DNA of 48,646 nucleotides, from NCBI GenBank assembly GCA_015231265.1, contig JADGBX010000005.1:1-48646 (forward strand). Reading direction: 5' to 3'. The stretch's first letter is position 1. Every line of letters starts with the position of its first letter. Origin of the DNA: Magnetococcales bacterium. Lineage in GTDB: Bacteria; Pseudomonadota; Magnetococcia; Magnetococcales; JADGBX01. The notes under the pieces were generated by a model. The model made no database searches. It saw nothing but the letters and a program-made list of their open reading frames with translations, and had not been told where the DNA came from. Both the position numbers and the translations under genes were made by a program. Of the stretch, positions 44,311-48,646 are shown piece after piece.

Positions 44311-46593
44311 CTATCGTTCAGGAAGGTAGCCCGCAGGAGCGTTCTGTCCCCCTTTTCTTTGGCCGATTTTAAAGAAGCCCAGCACTTCTTGCAGAGAGGA
44401 GGCACCATCGGAAAGCTCCGTTGAGACGGCCGCCATCTCTTCTGAAGCGGCAGCGTTCTGTTGAATCACCTGATCAAGCTGCTGGATGGCTTGGTTGATC
44501 TGTCCGGCGCCGGTATGGGACTCCTGATTGGCAGCAGCAATCTCTTGGATCAGTTCGGCTGTTTTCTGAATATCGGGTACGAGTTGCTGCATGATATTGC
44601 CAGCCTGTTCCGCAACCTCGACGCTGGAGCCGGTAATCTGGCTGATCTCACCGGCTGCCACCTGGGAGCGTTCGGCCAATTTACGAACCTCTGCGGCCAC
44701 CACGGCAAAACCTTTACCGTGTTCTCCGGCACGGGCTGCCTCAATCGCGGCGTTCAATGCCAACAGATTGGTCTGGCGAGCAATCTCTTCGATGATAATG
44801 ATCTTGTCGGCAATTTCACGCATGGCGTTGACAGCCTGACTGACCGATTCACCACCTTTTTTCGCGTTATCCGCAGCAGTAAGTGCCGCTTTTTCCGTGA
44901 CCACCGCGTTATCGTTGTTGAGTTGGATATTGGCCGACATCTCCTCCATGGCGGAAGAGGTCTCTTCAACAGATGCTGCCTGTTTTTGGGCGCCATCGGC
45001 AACAGCGTTGGCGTTTTCCTGGACACTGGTGCTCTCTGTCACCACATGGTCGCTGACGTCGAGGGCAGAACCGACGATCTCTTTCAACTGTTCGACCATG
45101 GTGCGGATAGCTCCGTAGATGCCGATTGCCGGTTTACTCTGGTCAAACTGGACGGTCAGATCTCCGGATCCCACACGTTCGGCAATCTCCATCACGTCAG
45201 AAGGTTCACCACCGATGGTCTTCAGAATGTCGCGCGCAATGACAATCGCCAGGAAAAGCCCGACAAGCACAAAGAAAGTGGTAAAGACAACGTAGACCCA
45301 GAAGTCCCGCGTCGCCTCCGCACCCAGTTCCGAGGCTCGCTCACTGAGATCGACGGAGAGTTGATCCTCGACCTCTTTCAACAGATTAATCTTGGCGGTA
45401 ATGGTCTTGAACCAATAGCCGGCTTCAATGCCGAAATTACCGGCCGCAGTCTCCATATTCAGAGCTGAGAGCGCCTTGAGTGCCGGTCCGTCATTGACTT
45501 TGACCGCTTTGTCCATCTGTTTGACGGTGGCGCCGTTGGCCGCCATGGCCACCACTTTGTCCTGTCCCTGCTTGTACTGGTTGATGGTGTCGCGAATCAC
45601 CTTCAGGTGCTTCTTCTCTTCAGCAGATGTTGTGGGGTGGGCTATGTACGCGTCGATATTCTCGATAATAGTCTGATAGTTGCTGTCAAAACGGGTTGCA
45701 TATTTGTCCGTTTGACGGAGTACGAAATTCTTGAACTGATGAATTGCACCACCGTAGCCAATAGCGCGGTAGATGGATGCCAGGAAGTCGGTTCGCTGTG
45801 ATGCCGAACCCTTCTTGAAGGCGATATTCCGCATCCGCTGAACCTCGTCAACAGCGGTAGCCTTCATTTTCTGTTTAAAGAATTGAACCTGTTTATCGGG
45901 GGCGAATGACTCGAAGACGCGGAAATAGGTGTCCTGTTCCGTGACCAGGATGCCAAACTTGAGAAACATCCCGCTGCCGAAGCTGTCTCTGGCAAAGGTG
46001 TTGGAGAGCACGGCGCGTTCGATGCCAGCCCGCTCCTTTCCGAGAAGGAAGTTGACATAGCCGGAGGTGAGAGATGCCATCTCAATATTGGACGCCAGTT
46101 TCGACATTTGGCCAATGGTGTTGAGGAAGGCGCCATTCATCTTCGTATAGTAACCGATGGCCTCCTTTGTCGGGATGCTCATACTGGTGACACGGTTTCG
46201 GATGGTGTCAACTTGCCCCAACCTGCTTAGTGCATCGGAAAGGCGTGATGCCAGTTCTGCGTCGAACTCTTTGGCATTAAAACTCGATAGATAGTCGGAA
46301 AGCGCTTTGTTGCGAGTGTCGGTCAGTTCCCGTTGACGTGGCAGCTCCGAACGGAACTTGGCCCCTTTACTGCCCAGATAGCCAGCAGTCATGCCGCGCT
46401 CTTTCTGGGTCTCGTGGACCAGAGCACTGATGCGCACTGCTAACCCCGAAAGCTGTTCGATCGCTTGCATGGAGAGTGATTGTGAACGTTTATCGATCAC
46501 GCCCTGCATTCCGAACCAGATCAACCCAAACAGAGGGAAAAACAGCATGAGGATGAATTTATTGCGCAGCTTAAGTCGATTGATAATTCCCAT
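44311..46593 (-). CDS. Methyl-accepting chemotaxis protein with NIT sensor domain
   Basis: About 760 residues. The first membrane segment is at about 12-30. The periplasmic domain (about 35-380) matches the nitrate/nitrite-sensing NIT type: [20 protein letters not shown] near the N-terminus, then the long helical bundle with [19 protein letters not shown]. The second membrane segment (about 428-450) and HAMP precede the signalling domain with [30 protein letters not shown] domains in general report nitrate or nitrite; ligand here is inferred from family. GGGGAG 7 nt before the ATG at 46593 supports the start. There is no C-terminal tether motif (ending PAGYLPER). Confidence 0.93.
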   Translation of the reverse strand: MGIINRLKLRNKFILMLFFPLFGLIWFGMQGVIDKRSQSLSMQAIEQLSGLAVRISALVHETQKERGMTAGYLGSKGAKFRSELPRQRELTDTRNKALSDYLSSFNAKEFDAELASRLSDALSRLGQVDTIRNRVTSMSIPTKEAIGYYTKMNGAFLNTIGQMSKLASNIEMASLTSGYVNFLLGKERAGIERAVLSNTFARDSFGSGMFLKFGILVTEQDTYFRVFESFAPDKQVQFFKQKMKATAVDEVQRMRNIAFKKGSASQRTDFLASIYRAIGYGGAIHQFKNFVLRQTDKYATRFDSNYQTIIENIDAYIAHPTTSAEEKKHLKVIRDTINQYKQGQDKVVAMAANGATVKQMDKAVKVNDGPALKALSALNMETAAGNFGIEAGYWFKTITAKINLLKEVEDQLSVDLSERASELGAEATRDFWVYVVFTTFFVLVGLFLAIVIARDILKTIGGEPSDVMEIAERVGSGDLTVQFDQSKPAIGIYGAIRTMVEQLKEIVGSALDVSDHVVTESTSVQENANAVADGAQKQAASVEETSSAMEEMSANIQLNNDNAVVTEKAALTAADNAKKGGESVSQAVNAMREIADKIIIIEEIARQTNLLALNAAIEAARAGEHGKGFAVVAAEVRKLAERSQVAAGEISQITGSSVEVAEQAGNIMQQLVPDIQKTAELIQEIAAANQESHTGAGQINQAIQQLDQVIQQNAAASEEMAAVSTELSDGASSLQEVLGFFKIGQRKGGQNAPAGYLPER

Positions 46594-47056
46594 GGTCAAC
46601 TCCCCCTGAGTGGTGGGCTCTATATCGGGTATTCAGGACTCTATTTGTCAGCTTCCGATTTGAATCCCGGAACAGCCTCTTTTATTGGCATCATCGAATA
46701 TCGGCACTGTTTGCACGCATGTTCAGAGTGCTAGGGTAAAATAAATATCACAGAAACCAAGCGCATCACCATGATCGACAATGAATGCCTGACTTTCCCT
46801 GGCACAAGAACAGATGCTGAAAGAGCGTGACGTGTTCGTGAGATGTTTGGATGAACTATAACTGATTCTCAATCAATTGAGAAGTTTGCACTACTTGTTC
46901 GTGGATAACAATGGGAGTGTCGCCAGTGGAGTGTACATTTTTGAGAGAGAGCAAAAAAAAAAGTGACCGAAGTCACTTTTTTTTTCCACCAGTGCGAAAC
47001 GATGTTTCTCACTGACATAGAAGCTGAACGAGGGTATGTCCCTCAATCACGCTTCC
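46594..47056. other. Intergenic region with terminator
   Basis: 463 nt that hold the NIT-MCP promoter region and the terminator at 46953-46986. The minus-strand sequence GCCGATAT (46698-46705) resembles a sigma-28 -10 box, but no matching TAAA -35 is found at the right distance. Nothing else was seen. Confidence 0.4.
46953..46986. terminator. Bidirectional-looking intrinsic terminator after the cytochrome gene
   Basis: A-run, AGTGAC, CGAA tetraloop region, GTCACT, then nine T. It is symmetric and works on the minus strand for the cytochrome gene, which ends at 47057. Confidence 0.88.
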
Positions 47057-47377
47057 TTATTGGGGGCAACCAAGACTCGCGTAGTAGGCGGCCATGTTGG
47101 CGATATCATCATCGGAGAATTTACGCATCTGGGCATTCATGATGCCGTTTTTGCGCTTCTTATCACGGAAGGCTTTCATCTGGTCTTTAAGATATTTCTC
47201 TTTCTGGCCAGCCAGATTGGGGTAGGCTTTGCTTTTGCTGATGCCGGTCTTGCCGTGGCAGGCAACACACTTTTTAGCTTTGGCTTCGCCGGCAGCGGCG
47301 TCAGCGGCATAAGCGGGAGCAGTGGCAAGACCAAGTGCAAAAGCAGCTGCAGCCAGAGCGATGGCAGTACGTTTCAT
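47057..47377 (-). CDS. Periplasmic cytochrome c553-like protein
   Basis: A 106-residue mono-haem cytochrome. The signal peptide MKRTAIALAAAAFALGLATA ends at AYA, so the mature protein is about 80 residues. The haem motif is CVACHG (about 37-42). The Met axial ligand is likely in GIMNAQM (about 78-84). YPNLAGQKEKYL and MAAYYASLG are typical of the c553/c4-type family that donates to terminal oxidases. It has its own strong terminator. Confidence 0.94.
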   Translation of the reverse strand: MKRTAIALAAAAFALGLATAPAYAADAAAGEAKAKKCVACHGKTGISKSKAYPNLAGQKEKYLKDQMKAFRDKKRKNGIMNAQMRKFSDDDIANMAAYYASLGCPQ

Positions 47378-47470
47378 GTGGGGTCTCCTAATCCTTGAGG
47401 GTGAACATGCCTTCCAGCGGTGTTGCCGTGGGCCTTGATATCAGCCCGCAAACCAACAGCGGTGGTGAGA

Positions 47471-48346
47471 CTAAAGAATATCCAGTCGTTGCGCAGCCTG
47501 CCGCAACGGTTCCCGGAACGCGTCCGCCAGCGGTACAAGTGGCCGGCGGAGATACTCTTGACACATTCCCATCATGTGGGCCAGGGCCTTGACGGGAATG
47601 GGGCTGGTTTCACAAAAGAGAAGCTGGTTGATCTCAAGCAGCTTCTCGTGTTCTTTCAATGCAGTCTCCAGATCGCGCTCGTTCCATGCTTTCCAGAGTC
47701 GAACAACCCGTTCAGGGGCTACATTTGCCGTGACGGAGATACACCCACGTCCTCCAACAACGAGAAACGGGTAGAAGGATGCGTCATCTCCTGAGATCAG
47801 CGTCAGGGAGTCTCCGCAACGAACATGCACCTCCGATGCGCGTTCCATGCTGGAGGTGGCATCCTTGAGGGCGACGATATTGGAGATCTCAGCCAATTGA
47901 CACACAGTATCCGTCGACATGTCTACGGCTGTTCGTCCTGGAACATTGTAGAGCACCAACGGCAGTTCTACCGCCTCGGCAACGGTCTTGTAGTGGTCAT
48001 ACAGACCAGCCTGAGTGGGCTTGTTGTAGTAGGGTGTGATCAGCAGTGCTGCATCGGCTCCGGCTTTTTCTGCGTATTGCGTCAGTTCAATGGACTCACG
48101 CGTGGAGTTGGAGCCGGTTCCTGCGATCACCTTGGCACGACCCGCTACATGCTCAAGGCAAAGGTCGATGACCTGTTTGTGTTCATCGTGGTTCAGAGTG
48201 GCGGATTCTCCAGTGGTACCACACGGAACAAACCCATCCACTCCGCCTGCAATCTGACGATCTATCAACGCTCTATATGCATCTTCATCGACGTTGCGAT
48301 CACGGTCGAATGGAGTGATGATGGCTGAGAAAACGCCTTCCAACAT
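47471..48346 (-). CDS. dapA: 4-hydroxy-tetrahydrodipicolinate synthase
   Basis: A 291-residue enzyme that condenses pyruvate with aspartate semialdehyde, the first step of the diaminopimelate/lysine branch. It has FVPCGTTGESATL, YYNKPTQAGLYDHYK, VLYNVPGRTAVDM with the catalytic Tyr, and VALKDATSSMER with the Schiff-base lysine. The glycine-rich GDDASFYPFLVVGGRGCISVTANVAP follows. AGAGG before the ATG at 48346 supports MLEGVFSAIITPF as the start; a start at 48382 would add 12 unconserved residues. Confidence 0.96.
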   Translation of the reverse strand: MLEGVFSAIITPFDRDRNVDEDAYRALIDRQIAGGVDGFVPCGTTGESATLNHDEHKQVIDLCLEHVAGRAKVIAGTGSNSTRESIELTQYAEKAGADAALLITPYYNKPTQAGLYDHYKTVAEAVELPLVLYNVPGRTAVDMSTDTVCQLAEISNIVALKDATSSMERASEVHVRCGDSLTLISGDDASFYPFLVVGGRGCISVTANVAPERVVRLWKAWNERDLETALKEHEKLLEINQLLFCETSPIPVKALAHMMGMCQEYLRRPLVPLADAFREPLRQAAQRLDIL

Positions 48347-48585
48347 GAGATACCTCTTGGTCACAGTGGTCAGACTCAGCACACCCTAACGAAAAGCGCT
48401 CTTATTCTCAAGGAAATGGAGAGGGGTTTTGCGCTTCCAAGAAAGAGAACGACTCACCCGTCTGCCCGAACACCTCATCCGTGTCGTGCAGTTCAGGAGA
48501 GTTTCATGGAAGACGCATTTTTTTTCTTGGGAAGAGTGACACCCCGAATAAGCATCTTGAATGCAATGGAGGGTTGAGTGTTTAA

Positions 48586-48646
48586 GGGCGTGTCCTCAAT
48601 TAGCCCAAAACCGCGCCTGCGTACCGCTAGCCCTTCGGGTTTGGCC
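48586..48646 (-). mobile_element. MITE-like element, partial copy at right edge
   Basis: GGGCGTGTCCTCAATTAGCC and the following 41 nt match the right end of copy 1 in inverted orientation, more diverged than copy 2. The flank is AA rather than TA. It continues beyond the window. Confidence 0.82.

Noticed and set aside
46698-46705. GCCGATAT resembling a sigma-28 (flagellar) -10 box upstream of the NIT-domain MCP
   Set aside because: No TAAA-type -35 lies 11-15 nt upstream, and the other MCP genes show no comparable box, so chance is likely.

Overview
The window comes from a motile Gram-negative bacterium, most likely a member of the Pseudomonadota. The signs are periplasmic c-type cytochromes, an XrtA-type exopolysaccharide (EPS) cluster, four methyl-accepting chemotaxis proteins (MCPs), several multidomain histidine kinases and a PilZ-like protein. 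The density of MCPs, one carrying a hemerythrin oxygen-sensing domain, fits a microaerophilic or redox-tactic lifestyle, as in magnetotactic or iron-oxidising lineages. The genus cannot be fixed from sequence alone. No rRNA, tRNA, CRISPR array, intact transposase or phage gene was seen.

Layout. A LysR-type regulator runs off the left edge (minus strand), followed by a small membrane-protein gene. From 1386 to 9741 (plus) lies an EPS cluster of the exosortase A (XrtA)/PEP-CTERM type: polyprenyl-phosphate sugar transferase, chain-length determinant, tyrosine autokinase with a Gly/Tyr repeat tail, UDP-GlcNAc 2-epimerase, polysaccharide deacetylase, a Sel1-repeat protein and a FemAB-like protein. 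From 9951 to 21938 is a signalling block: a Cache MCP, a degenerate kinase-receiver protein, a hemerythrin MCP (minus), a hybrid PAS/HisKA/REC/HPt kinase (minus), and a head-to-head NarL-type kinase/response-regulator pair (plus).

From 29227 down to 22035 (minus) is the most unusual locus: an FGE/SUMF1-domain protein on a repeat-rich stalk, an exported von Willebrand A (vWA) protein, an ABC ATPase and an FtsX/MacB-type permease. Its parts resemble TagR, the periplasmic part of PpkA, TagT and TagS of the type VI secretion threonine-phosphorylation pathway. No kinase, phosphatase or secretion gene is present in the window.

From 29658 to the end are an MCP with a possible CheR/CheB tether, a membrane-anchored cytochrome c, a small zinc-ribbon protein, a PilZ-like protein, a sucrose-synthesis operon (fructokinase and fused sucrose-phosphate synthase/phosphatase), inorganic pyrophosphatase with a basic tail, purH, a DUF2892 membrane protein, a truncated TonB-like remnant, a YeiH-family transporter coupled to a Cys-rich small protein, a NIT-domain MCP, a cytochrome c553-like protein and dapA.

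A family of about 188-bp non-autonomous inverted-repeat elements (MITE-like, flanked by TA) is scattered through the right half. There are two complete copies (32793-32980 and 44031-44218), a solo end at 41432-41453 beside the TonB remnant, and a copy cut by the right edge from 48586. Clear intrinsic terminators mark several transcript ends.
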